From Lingula anatina (lineage: Eukaryota > Brachiopoda > Lingulata > Lingulida > Lingulidae), in the NCBI RefSeq assembly GCF_001039355.2, contig NW_019775626.1, positions 139,257 through 202,855 on the forward strand: a DNA stretch of 63,599 nucleotides. Reading direction: 5' to 3'. Both the position numbers and the translations under genes were made by a program. Below the pieces are notes generated by a model. It searched no databases. It was not told the origin of the DNA and worked only from the letters and a program-made list of their open reading frames with translations. Shown here in pieces: positions 14,295 to 25,786 of this stretch (its first letter is position 1; the number at the start of each line of letters is the position of its first letter).

Positions 14295-17200
14295 CAATGT
14301 CTACCAGTGAATGGCACTGAGGGAGAGAAAATGTACATGCTGTACCAGTGGTATGTATCCAGTAATGCTATGGCTTCTTTCCCAAAAGCTAGCTATAGTT
14401 AGGAGACATCGGAAATTATTTTTTATCACTAAATATTAGAGGGCAGAAAATAGCATTGTTTTTTACCCATGCAGTGGTCATTGGATCCTGTTAGAGCTAC
14501 TCAGTTGTGAAGTGTTTTCTAGTCCTGACATTGCACATAGGGATGTGTTTACAAAGTCCTACTTTCAGTGATGTATGTGTGCACCACTGTCTATTTGCTG
14601 TTGATTCTTAAGTGCAGCCAAAAGGTGTCCAACTCTTACTCATTATATTAAAAAGTATTACCTGTGCTAGTGCATACAGCACCTGTAAGGAAATTTTTTT
14701 TTTTTTTTTTTTTTGGCCTGTTTTTATCTCTTTTTAATATGTTTTTCAAAAAAGCCTTTATCCATAAACTGTATTGGATTTCTTTCTTAATAAGTTTTTT
14801 TGATGATTTCAAGAGTATTTAGTCAGCCCTGGAAAAATGCATTAAGTAAAGTGCTTATGTATTATCCCTGATTACATGACAACTTTACATAATGGTCGTG
14901 TAATCACTGTTTAGGCTTGTTTAATTTGCAGTCAATTAAATTCTGTCACTTCACCTGCTCATGGGGGCCTGAATTCTTAACCCTGGCTACCTGGAAAAGC
15001 AACTCACGGGATACTGTTTTAATTTACCACTATTGTATACAAGGGCTTGTTTTCTTCACAGGTTTGTTTGTGTCGTACCTTGTTTGTGAATTATTTTGTA
15101 TTATCCCTTAATCTCACAAACAGCTGTGCTTCTGTGGTGTTAAACTGTGTTAAGTGGTCAGTGTTAATTACGTCAAATCTATGTGTACATACAGCACATT
15201 TATAAGTATACAACAAATGTACCAATGTATACTTTCAGTGGTTAATATCTATACACTTCTAGTGTACTGCACTTAAAGCTCATTGAAGGGTATTGTGCAT
15301 ATATGCTGGCACAGGTATATTTTCTTTCTACCTGTTTGGGTGGTTTCTTTGCTATCTTATACAGTAGCACAGAAGCTTCTACAGCTGTAACTGATACCCA
15401 TTTCACACAACCTCAGTTAGACTTTTTACTCTTATTAACTTCTATCTCTTTTGTACATATTGTACTTAAAGCTTGTTGAAGTGCGTCTTAAAACTGTGCT
15501 GTTTTCGTACCTGTGCGTTGTCCCTGATACAGCTGTGCAGTGTTAAGCCTTGTTAATGTGGATCACTTGGCTTGGGTTGACTCTGGATAGCCCCGTACTT
15601 AATCCAGGTTTCTTTGGTGGGCTCCTTGTATGTGGACAACCTGTGTATAGACTTGAGACAAAAGATGCTTCGTTGAAAGCAGGTCACAGGTGTTAATGTT
15701 CCACCAGGTGTGTTCTCTTTTGTCTCATTCACGTAGTTCAATTTATGCTAGGTCTTCTTTATAACATGGAGAACTTTGATGAAGTGTTTTAGTAGGAGAG
15801 CTTTTGGAGCTGTGTTGTCGTGTGAAAACCCGTCTGAGTTTAAGATGAAAGTCTGTAGTTCAAGACTGGGTTAAGTCCTCAACTTCCTTACTCTGAACCT
15901 TAAAAGGTGCGTGGTCATGATTAATATCTTTTCACCTGATTGTTGCATTAAATGGGTCATTCGTCTGGGACATGGTTGTGTTGACAGCTATAAATAGACC
16001 ATGAAATTGTATGATTCCACAGGCTGTGGGGGAGGGGCTGTGACCATATTTGGACAAAGGGGCTGTTCTAAGGAAGTGGTCACTGTCAGTTGGAGGTGGA
16101 GTTTTATCCTAATAAGGTAGTTTTGGTAATGTCATTTAATGTCATAGTGGGTTATTAAGAGTTGTGGTGTGATTGAGGATATTTTATTTATCCTTGGCCA
16201 GGGTTATTTTTGGAACTGAGAAAGATCTGAAAGATTTGGGATTTTTATTAGGTCCTGTTTATGTGAAGCTTATTTACATTTCTTTTGTCGTGGAAATTCT
16301 TTGCAATCCCATTTCTCAGCAAAAGGTAAATTGATGAATAGAGTGAAATGCCACAATTATTTACAATATTATGTGTCATTCAATAAAAAAAAAGAATAGT
16401 TTGAGGTGTATTATTAAGTAACAGAAGTATGAGGAAGGGGAATTTATTAAGAGGTTAATTAGTAACAAGTTATAATTAGAATATTATGAGAAGTACGCTA
16501 TAGTAGTACATGTAGTGGCCTAGCTGTAGCAGTAGCCTGTAGTGATTGTAATTGTAGTAGTTGTTTTACATGTAATTGTTGTAGCAAGTAAACAAATTAG
16601 ACATGTTTATACTGCAAATATGCTTCATAGACAAAATTAGTTAACAAGTAACCTCAACAGGATCTTCCCATAGCTCATATACACTGTTCAATTTGTAGCC
16701 AGGCCATTACTTAGCTTTTTTTTTTTTTAATTGCATTCATGTCCAGTGAGTTCTTTTAAACCTCAAGGTGACTTCTTCATGGCATGATTTGTTTCATAAG
16801 CTTCTCTATAATCCTGTACCTGTAGCTGTATAAATCCAATATTGCATATACTCAAAAAGGCATTCACAGGGAAAAGCAGTTTCGGGGGTGTTATTACCTT
16901 GATAAGATATCTGATTAAAACACACAGGTTACTCTTAACAAAAAGCATAGTCAAAATATATTTTCCAACCTAAGATGTTAGTGCACATAGCACATTTTCT
17001 TGGTGTAAGACTGTGTAAGTGAGTATTTTGAGTATTATGATATGTTTTGTATTATATGATATTCATTTAAAACAGGAGGGAGACCTCTTTCTTGTTGTCA
17101 CCTGTTCCAAGTTGGAGAGTAATGTACATTGAACAAGAAGTGGTAAACGGGATTTGTTGTTTTCCTGTTTACTTTTTTGACCTCTCCAGCTGCCACTGTT

Positions 17201-17870
17201 GTCACTGGCCGTCACATTTGTCGTCCCTGTCACCTAGTGCCATATATCTAACCAGTCTGTCAGAAGTGTCGCATTTCTCAGTGTAGGTCTCATTAGAGAG
17301 ATTATTATGTGAGAGACACGCCACCAGGAGCTTGCCTCCCAAGGTGTGCTTTCATTGATAAAAGAATTAAGAGAAAAATTCTTGCTAACTCTGTTACAGT
17401 TATATTTCACCAGTAAAACATATTTCAAGGAACTGACTCACAGACAAGAAATTATATAGTAATGCAAACAGCTAGGAAGGTGTGGGAACATCCATTTGCA
17501 GCCCTGTGATGTTAAATTTATGAACTGGTGCTCTGCTTGATCTTGACACAGGCTTCCTGATATTGCAGGAAATACTCATTAAGCCATTAAGAAAGTGACC
17601 CATCTTTCTAGTAATGTGCAGAGGAGACATCACTCTCAGGAAATTTACGGACTTGGTTTAATTACACTTTGTCATTCAGTAGGGCTTGGTATGATGATCT
17701 TTATAGTTACCACCTTTTGAGGGTAAACCATGAATATTTCACGTGTCATTAGCTGTAGGAGGCCCCTGTGGAGTTTGGGAAAAGGGTGATGGGAAAACTT
17801 TATTTTTTTTTTCAGGGGATGATGGTTAAAAGCTGTTACAAATTTTGTGCATGTAAATGTTTTTTTGTGC

Positions 17871-17873
17871 ATT

Positions 17874-17965
<92 letters not shown>
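17871..17965. repeat. (TA)n microsatellite
   Basis: Almost pure TA with two ATAC interruptions; about 95 bp, upstream of the first visible CEP104 exon. Confidence 0.95.
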
Positions 17966-17969
<4 letters not shown>

Positions 17970-18173
17970 AGCTTATAAGGATTAAAATATTTTCGTATTT
18001 AGTATTTTTTTTTTGTGATCAATACTAAAATCTCTCTGCCCCCCCCCCCCGCCTAACTCCATGTCTTGGTCATCTTCATCCTTAATATCTATTTAAAACA
18101 TTGCACAGGTACTGAGGGTTCTTATGCTCTGAGTTTAGCGAGATTTGGCAAGCCGTCCTATGCACACTAAAAT

Positions 18174-18411
18174 AAGACCCTGTCTCCATACCTAGATCAA
18201 TCCAGGGGGATCAGTCCATCTCCCTGGGGATTCTCGCTAAATTGCTTTCAGCTTAAGTGGCACGCCTACTGGGGGTAATTAACAATCGCTTAGCAGCTCC
18301 AGTATACATGCCAGACATCTAAGCCGCTTAAGCTGAGAGTAATTAGCAAGAATCCTCCTGGGAGATGGAACAATCCCGTTAGATCAATCTAGGTATGGGA
18401 AAGGAGACTAA
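18174..18411. mobile_element. Palindromic MITE, family A, copy 3
   Basis: Lies about 100 bp upstream of the 39-nt CEP104 exon. It has the same arm order (TAGATCAATCCAG, CTAAATTGCTTTCAGCTTAA, complement to the right) with a shorter centre. Repeated in the duplicated segment at 20958-21185. Confidence 0.75.
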
Positions 18412-18512
18412 GTGCATAAGTAAATAGCAGAGATTAATTATATTTCCTAGATTACATTGCAAGAAAACTTATTATCTCTTTGTTGACGACTTGATTTTTT
18501 TTCTAATTTTAG

Positions 18513-21500
18513 CCTGCTGAAGACACTGGGAAGGGTGGAACCAATGTGAAGGTATGTAATAACAATAATAATTATGATTATAATAATAGTTTATTCAGAC
18601 AGTGTTTAAAAAAATTCTAGTAGATTTAATTTCATGAGTTCTTAAAATAGTAATATGTTCATTAAGAGTATGTTAAAGATATAAATACGATAAATTACTA
18701 ATAATTTTCTAACATACATGTGTGCGTGCGTGCGTGTGTGCATTACTGAATTCCTTTTATTTCCTACTATTCCTTTGTAAATTAATATTGATCTCAGATA
18801 TGATACTTAACATTTATTTATTCTTGACTTTTTTTATTCATTTGTATACATGCATTCAGTGGCATATTAATTCATTCAATCAGATTTATTATATTTACTA
18901 ATTATCTAATTTTCTTGTCACTAGAGTGTCTTTTCTAACACTGTGTTTGGTCTTGTTTCTCTTTTGTTCAATTTTCCTCTGTCTGCATGGTGCATGCTGC
19001 TTCTTCGATTCTCTACTAACACGGGGGGCACAGCTGCCTAACAAGCTTGGCGGAGACATCAATATACATATCAGTGTTGTTCCCAAGGATGACAAAAAGA
19101 AGCCAAAGGGGGCGCCACATGCCAAGCCCAAAGTCAAACCGCCACCCGAAGAGGATGACACTTCAACACTCTTCCAGATTGATAAGTGAGTAATAGACCC
19201 TGTTCAGAATGGATGATCCGAGTACTTACTGATCCGAGTACTTACTGATCCGAGTTCTTACTGATCCGAGTACTTACTGATCCGAGTACTTACTGATCCG
19301 AGTACTTACTGATCCGAGTACTTACTGATCCGCCAACTAAATATGGCCGTCCAAAGTACAAAAGCGATGCTGCTGATTCCTGATGGTCTCCCGGACTCCA
19401 CAAGGCCCATTAAACGGATTAAACCTCTGCTCCAAGGTTTGATTACTAGGCCCCTGCAGCGATGGCGAGTGTGGAAACAGGGAGACCATCAGAAATCAGC
19501 AGCATCGCTTTTGAACTTTTGGATGGCCATATTTAGTTGGCAGATCAAGTACCCCATCACCTATTATGAATGGGGCAATAGTTACCAATAGTAGTTGCAG
19601 TTAAGCTGTAGTCTTAAAAAGTTTGGATTCTCTAGATGAAAGGAATATAGTATGGGAAAGGGATTGGAGAAGGGTCATTACCAAAAGAAATAAAAATTTG
19701 AATGAATTTTTTTTTTTTTTTTTTTTTTTTTTTGAAGTTTAATTGTTATTTTGCAAATGTGTAAGTGTGCTACAAAATGATTGAGAAAAAAACAGTTTCT
19801 GCTTAATGCAATGTGTGAAGTAGTAAATTTGGAGTTAATTGGTATGTGAATTAACATATATACTGATGAGAGGGCCGATACCTGGTATGTTAAAAAGGAA
19901 CACTACACTAGCTTAATTCTTGGAAAAAGTTTCATTGTTATTTTTTAAATGTGTATGTGTGATAGGAAACAATGAAACAAATAAGATTTTGCTAAACCCA
20001 ATGTGTGAATTTACAAATATGTGAATATAAGGCACACCTTATGTACGTCAGACCTTACGTAACCAATATCAAAAAGGGAAAAAGGACGTTTCTGTAATTC
20101 TTGTTTTTGAGTTTTAAATGTCTCTTTTTGAAGTTTACGTCATACACTATACGTCAGACTTAAATATAACAAAATAACAAAAACAAGTATTTCCCAGTTT
20201 TTTTTTTTTTTTTTTTTTTTTTGTTCTAGTGTGAGTGAAATTCCATCCATATCTAATATGAGAATGTTCCAAAGCTGACAAACTTTTGCCTCTAAAATGG
20301 ATTTCATATCGATCTTTAATATATACCCTTAAAAACTAAAAGCCTAGAGTTAATGGGAAAAAAATATGCATAGGGTATGAGCTGGATGAGTGGTATCAAG
20401 TCATGATGGAAGCTGTTTTATTTTTAACCCTATTGAGATAAATGGAATGAATGGGGGTAAGGGCCTTTCCAATAACATTACCTGCCGTTTCAAAAAATTT
20501 TTTCTAGTTGGTTTTTAGCCTCTACAGTTGCACACCCAAACCAAATACTGCATAAGTTTAAATACTTTCTAAAATACACCTATAAAATTTTGTTAAAATA
20601 GACATATTCCTGGTAAAAGCTTGGTGTGAATTTCCATTTATGCTGAGAGAGAGCAGAGCCCTGGGATTTTAACAAAGACACTTGGTTAAAAGTATATAAC
20701 ATACATCAGACCAATGTGGATAATTATCATAACTCATTAGATTTGAACAAAATGAATTTATGCATTTCCTCAAATGAATGTTCTTGNAATACCCCTAATC
20801 TCTCCCCCTGCCCCCCCCCCTCCCCCCCCCCCCGGCCTAACTCCATATCTTGGTCATCTTCATCCTTAATATCTATTTAAAACATTGCACAGGTACTGAG
20901 GGTTCTTATGCCCTGAGTTTAGCGAGATTTGGCGAGCCGTCCTATGCACACTAAAATAAGACCCTGTCTGCATACCTAGATCGTTCCAGGGAGATCAGTC
21001 CATCTCCCTGGGGATTCTCGCTAAATTGCTTTCAGCTTAAGTGGCACGCCTACTGGGGGTAATTAACTATCACTTAGCAGCTCCAGTATACATGCCAGAC
21101 ATCTAAGCCGCTTAAGCTGAGAGTAATTTAGCAAGAATCCTCCTGGGAGATAGAACAATCCTGCTAGATCTAGGTATGGGAAAGTGCAAAAGTAAATAGC
21201 AGAGATGAATTATATTTCCTAGATTACATTGCAAGAAAACTTATTATCTCTTTGTTGACAGCTTGATTTTTTTTCTTCTAATTTTAGCCTGCTGAAGATA
21301 CTGGGAAGGGTGGAACCAATGTGAAGGTATGTAATAACAATAATTATTATGAATATAATAATAGTTTATTCAGACAGTGTTTAAAAAAAATTCTAGTAGA
21401 TTTAATTTCATGAGTTCTTAAAATAGTATATGTTCATTAAGAGTATGTTAAAGATATGAATACAATAAATTACTAATAATTTTCTAACATACGTGTGCGT

Positions 21501-24500
21501 GCGTGTGTGTGTATTACTGACTTCGTTTTATTTCCTACTATTCCTTTGTAAATAAGTATTGATCTCGGATATGATACCTAACATTTATTTATTCTTGAAT
21601 TTTTTTTATTCATTTGTATACATGCATTCAGTGGCTTATTAATTCATTCAGTCACCACATTTATTATATTTGCTAACTATCTAATTTTCTTGTCACTAGA
21701 GTGTCTTTTCTAACACTGTGTTTGGTCTTGTTTCTCTTTTGTTCAATTTTCCCCTGCCTGCATGGCACATGCTGCTTCTTCGATTCTCTACTAACACGGG
21801 GGGCACAGCTGCCTAACAAGCTTGGCGGAGACATCAATATACATATCAGTGTTGTTCCCAAGGATGAGAAAAAGAAGCCAAAGGGGGCGCCACATGCCAA
21901 GCCCAAAGTCAAACCGCCACCCGAAGAGGATGACACTTCAACACTCTTCCAGATTGATAAGTGAGTAATAGACCCTGTTCAGAATGGATGATCCGAGTAC
22001 TTACTGATCCGAGTACTTACTGATCCGAGTACTTACTGATCCGCCCACTAAATATGGCTGTCCAAAGTACAAAAGCGATGCTGCTGATTCCTGATGGTCT
22101 CCCGGACTCCACAAGGCCCATTAAACGGATTAAACCTCTGCTCCAAGGTTTGATTACTAGGCCCCTGCAGCGATGGCGAGTGTGGAAACAGGGAGACCAT
22201 CAGAAATCAGCAGCATCGCTTTTGAACTTTTGGATGGCCATATTTAGTTGGCAGATCAAGTACCCCATCACCTATTATGAATGGGGCAATAGTTACCAAT
22301 AGTAGTTGCAGTTAAGCTGTAGTCTTAAAAAGTTTGGATTCTCTAGATGAAAGGAATATAGTATGGGAAAGGGATGGGAGAAGGGTCATTAACAAAAGAA
22401 ATAAAAATTTAATTGTTTTTTTTTTTTTTTTTTTTTTGAAGTTTAATTGTTATTTTGCAAATGTGTAAGTGTGCTACAAAATGATTGAGAAAAAAACAGT
22501 TGCTGCTTAATGCAATGTGTGAAGTAGTAAATTTGGAGTTAATTGGTATGTGAATTAACATATATACTGATGAGAGGGCCAATACCTGGTATGTTAAAAA
22601 GGAACACTACACTAGCTTAATTCTTGGAAAAAGTTTCATTGTTATTTTTTAAATGTGTATGTGTGATAGGAAACAATGAAACAAATAAGATTTTGCTAAA
22701 CCCAATGTGTGAATTTACAAATATGTGAATATAAGACACACCTAATGTACGTCAGACCTTACGTAACCAATATCAAAAAGGGAAAAAGGACGTTTCTGTA
22801 ATTCTTGTTTTTGAGTTTTAAATGTCTCTTTTTGAAGTTTACGTCATACACTATACGTCAGACTTAAATATAACAAAATAACAAAAACAAGTATTTCCCA
22901 GTTTTTTTTTTTTTTTTGTTCTAGTGTGAGTGAAATTCCATCCATATCTAATATGAGAATGTTCCAAAGCTGACAAACTTTTGCCTCTAAAATGGATTTC
23001 ATATCGATCTTTAATATATACCCTTAAAAACTAAAAGCCTAGAGTTAATGGGAAAAAATATGAATAGGGTATGAGCTGGATGAGTGGTATCAGTCATGAT
23101 GGAAGCTGTTTTATTTTTAACCCTATTGAGATAAATGGAATGAATGGGGGTAAGGGCCTTTCCAATAACATTACTTGCCGTTTCAAAAAATTTTTTCTAG
23201 TTGGTTTTTAGCTTCTACAGTTGCACACCCAAATTTAAAATACATTCATAACTCAGTCTTTTCAATGGGGAAAATAATGAATTTTTGAGATATTGTATTT
23301 TTTAAAGTCATATATATATAAAATTAGAACTTTCCTGTTGAGTTCACATGATAACAGCAAAATGGAAAAGTAGTCTTCGTTGTAGTTCTCTTCCACAAGT
23401 AAAACCTCCACAATAATGTTATTGCTATATATATCATTTTCACATCATTTTCCACATAGATTAGATCAAGTTATTGTCTTAATTGCCATACATGTAATAT
23501 CACTTTTTTTTTTTTTTTTTTTTAGGACTTGTATATTTTGTGGAGAGAAAGATGAAGCTTTCACTGAGGAAGGCTTAGATGTCCACTACTGGAAGAGCTG
23601 TCCCATGTTAAAACGTTGCACTGACTGCAAACAGGTAAAATTTTGTTTTTCTTCCCCTTCCTTCAGTGCTGGTGGTTCATAAGCTGGAGGTAGTCTGCAC
23701 CTCTTTGATTATTTTAACCATCACACCCCCCACAACCAATTGACTGACCTATACCAGGGTAACAAAGGATGGAGACCAAGAGAGATTGCTTAAGAACCCA
23801 TTCAGATACCCTAAACATCACTTTGTAACCGCCAAACACTCAGAATCCTTTGATTATTTTTTATGTAAAATTATTGTTGTTCTTTTCATTATTTATTTAT
23901 TTATTTGTTTATTTATTTATTTATTATTTATTTATTTATTTACAGGTTGTTGAAATTGCCAGTTTTACAGAGCATCAAATATCAGAGTGTGAGGCTAAGG
24001 GCAATTTCTCCAAGTGCCCCAGATGTACTGAGGCCATTCCAAATACAGAATTTGATCAACACATCAAAGACAAAACTTGTAATGGTAAGTTTCTCAAGTT
24101 GGCTATTGTGGCATCTAAGGGCTGTTTCTTTTAAGTGTAATTTTAGTGCAGGTGCTTGTTATGGCATGTATTTTGCAATTTTACACATGGTTGATTTTTG
24201 TAGTCTTCTACAGCTGAAAATGCAGTGTAGTTAATGACACTTTTAAATTTTAAAAACATTTTAATTGTGAACATGTTCACTTTGTTGTTTAGGAATTTGA
24301 ATAATATATCACTTAGTTAGGCATGCCATGTTGTTGAATTTTTTTAAACTTTACAACATATTTGTCATGGCATTTACCCTTTTAATACAGTTGGAAAACT
24401 TCTGAATTTTTTTTTTTTTTTTTTTTTTAGTCTTGCCAATTCAGTCAATTTTCTCATAATTAATGTAAATTTGGAACAAGGGCTTGATAGTTGCAAGTGT

Positions 24501-25786
24501 CTCATTATTTCGTTTCTTGGAAACCTAGATTGCGTAGTTTTCAGTCATGGATTAGTTCACATGAAATCACCTTTTCTAATTAGCATAACACTGTGTTTAA
24601 TATTGACTTGAACTACAAATTTTGTTTTCATTATTAATCTTAACTTTATTACGCAGTATGAAGTCTTAGTAACTGCCATGTATTTTGCACGTATCACATT
24701 TTCCTGTTTTCTTAGAAACTTCTATATTATGCATTGTGCCATCATTAAGAGGATTATCACCTGGAACTAATTTTTCATTGTTCACATTGTATCACATTTT
24801 CCTGTTTTCTTAGAAACTTCTCTATTTTGCATTGTGCCATCATTATGTATATTATCACCTTTAACTAATGTCTTATTTGTTAATTGAACACGCTGGCAAC
24901 TTTTGGAACAGAGACATAATTAAGATGCGTAAAAAATTACTTTTTCATGCTCCTAGTCATGTTGAAGATAAAGATCTTATCACATCTGTGTTTTATAACC
25001 CATACAGCCCATTGAGGCTAAATTGTGTAACCCTGCATTCCAATCTCAATCATTTTTATTTTTAAACCTACTAAATGTTTAAGTTTGTCAATTTAATGAA
25101 CACGGTTCCTGTCATGTTTCAGCTGCGGTTGCTGACCAGAGTCACTGTCCCCTGTGTCATGAAAATATCCCCCAGGGAGAGGAGGGCTGGAAGAACCATC
25201 TCATGGGAAAAGACGGCTGCAAGCACAACCCCAGGAGGCTGCAGGCTTTGAATAAGGCAGGGAAACAAGCAGGTAAATACTACGGCTTTGAGATGATTGT
25301 TTTTTTTTTTTGTTTTTGTTTTTTTGTTTTGTTTTTTTGTTTTGTTTTGTTTTTTGTTTTTTTGTGGCTTTGGGACTGATGAGCATGAGTTGGCAAAGAG
25401 AAATATTTTTGTTAAAAATTCCATGGAAGAAATAATGGTTCTTGCTCCTTTCTTGATGTCTTTGATCTGCCTGTCGACATCAAATATCTCATGTTCTTGC
25501 CCTGATAGAAGGTGTATTGTAATTTCTCACAAGATCTGAACACTACATAGTCTCAAAGGTTTCCTATCTGAAACTTTCCCACCAAAATGAAACTTTCTTC
25601 AAAAAAAAAGTTATTTTTTCCCATTCGTCTGTTATCCTAACACAAGATTCAATTAAAAACCTTCTTTTTCATTCTTTGAACATTTTTTTTTATTATTATT
25701 TTGTTTCAGGGGGAGTAAATAAAGGAAAGTCCAAACTTCCAATGAGGGGGCGAGGAAGAGGGCGTGGTGGAATACCCAAACGATAA
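18513..25786 (+). CDS. CEP104: CEP104 (centrosomal protein of 104 kDa), 3' exons, partial
   Basis: CEP104 acts at the ciliary tip and distal centriole and binds EB proteins and tubulin. I see only its C-terminal part. Exons: 18513-18551, 19034-19185, 23526-23634, 23946-24084, 25123-25272 and 25710-25786 (stop TAA). All are bounded by AG/GT and the phases agree, giving 666 nt or 221 residues. The first two exons encode a lysine/proline-rich linker containing PKDDKKKPKG and PPPEEDD. The next three encode four C2HC-type zinc fingers opening with CIFC, CTDC, CPRC and CPLC, each followed by His and Cys. This matches the order in vertebrate CEP104, including FTEEGLD.HYWK.C and CPLCHEN. The last exon encodes SKLP followed by RGRGRGRGG. 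The donor of exon 2 is best placed at GATAA|GTGAGT, which restores Lys-Thr-Cys across the junction. The N-terminal domain, coiled coil and TOG domain are not seen here and must lie upstream of 18513 or outside the window. Identification is from remembered family sequence, not a search. Confidence 0.9.
19200..19549. mobile_element. Palindromic MITE, family B, copy 2, with internal 16-bp repeat
   Basis: Same family as 13381-13703: ACTAAATATGGCCGTCC on the left, GGACTTT-like complement and TTAGTTGGCAGATCA on the right, and CTGATGGTCTCCC mirrored. It begins about 15 bp after the donor of CEP104 exon 19034-19185. Seven units of GATCCGAGTACTTACT (19215-19326) lie just inside the left end. An 82-codon open frame inside is a by-product of the palindrome. 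Confidence 0.75.
20958..21185. mobile_element. Palindromic MITE, family A, copy of 18174-18411
   Basis: Near-identical to 18174-18411, as part of the segment restarted after the 'n' at 20787. It is probably the other allele, so not an independent insertion. Confidence 0.75.
21975..22263. mobile_element. Palindromic MITE, family B, counterpart of copy 2
   Basis: Near-identical to 19200-19549 but with only three units of GATCCGAGTACTTACT (21990-22037). It lies in the segment restarted after the 'n' at 20787. Confidence 0.75.
23888..23945 (+). repeat. (TTTA)n tract forming the 3' splice-site region of a CEP104 exon
   Basis: ATTTATTTATTTG-type units run up to the acceptor TTTACAG|G at 23945/23946, so the microsatellite itself serves as the polypyrimidine tract of the exon encoding the second and third zinc fingers. 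Confidence 0.85.
24692..24872. repeat. 97-bp tandem duplication in a CEP104 intron
   Basis: GTATCACATTTTCCTGTTTT starts at 24692 and again at 24789, each followed by the same TTGTGCCATCATTA block. It lies between coding exons 23946-24084 and 25123-25272. Confidence 0.8.

Larger units (their letters stand above)
12755..15125. repeat. Old dispersed duplication pair (12755-13080 and 14805-15125)
   Basis: Both stretches share TTTCAAGAGTATT, a GAAAATGCATT-type block, CTTGTTTAATTTGC, a CACCTGCTC block and a closing TATCCCTTAATCTC/ATATCTCTTAATCT, with many indels. A still weaker relative may follow near 15480. Family not recognised. Confidence 0.5.
1..18512. other. No convincing exons; probable intron or intergenic DNA
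   Basis: AT-rich sequence with stop codons in all frames, a (CA)n tract at 1-20, T-runs (for example 4245-4274), the repeats listed separately, and no conserved CEP104 TOG or coiled-coil motif. If it is CEP104 intron it is very long. If not, the CEP104 upstream exons lie elsewhere because of an assembly join. Two short AG...GT-bounded open stretches (344-387 and 3529-3586) could be micro-exons, but nothing supports them beyond frame. Confidence 0.6.
20788..23235. repeat. Near-identical second copy of 18030-20540 containing two CEP104 exons
   Basis: After the 'n' at 20787 the sequence restarts as a near-identical copy of 18030-20540. It holds second versions of the 39-nt exon (21288-21326) and the 152-nt exon (21809-21960). 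Differences are few: one Asp-to-Glu change in the exon (PKDD to PKDE), 7 versus 3 units of a 16-bp repeat, homopolymer lengths and small indels. Similarity ends near 20540/23235. The pair adds 191 nt, not a multiple of three, and joining 19185 to 21288 reaches TGA within about 13 codons. So both copies cannot be used together in one normal transcript. Two unmerged alleles is the simplest reading; a recent true duplication is not excluded. Confidence 0.85.

Noticed and set aside
18898-19161. Minus-strand open frame opposite the CEP104 exon (also 21673-21936)
   Set aside because: Shadow of the Pro/Lys-rich exon on the other strand.
19343-19591. 82-codon open frame present twice (also 22054-22302)
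   Set aside because: Lies within the palindromic MITE B and its mirror; conservation reflects the duplicated segment, not coding.
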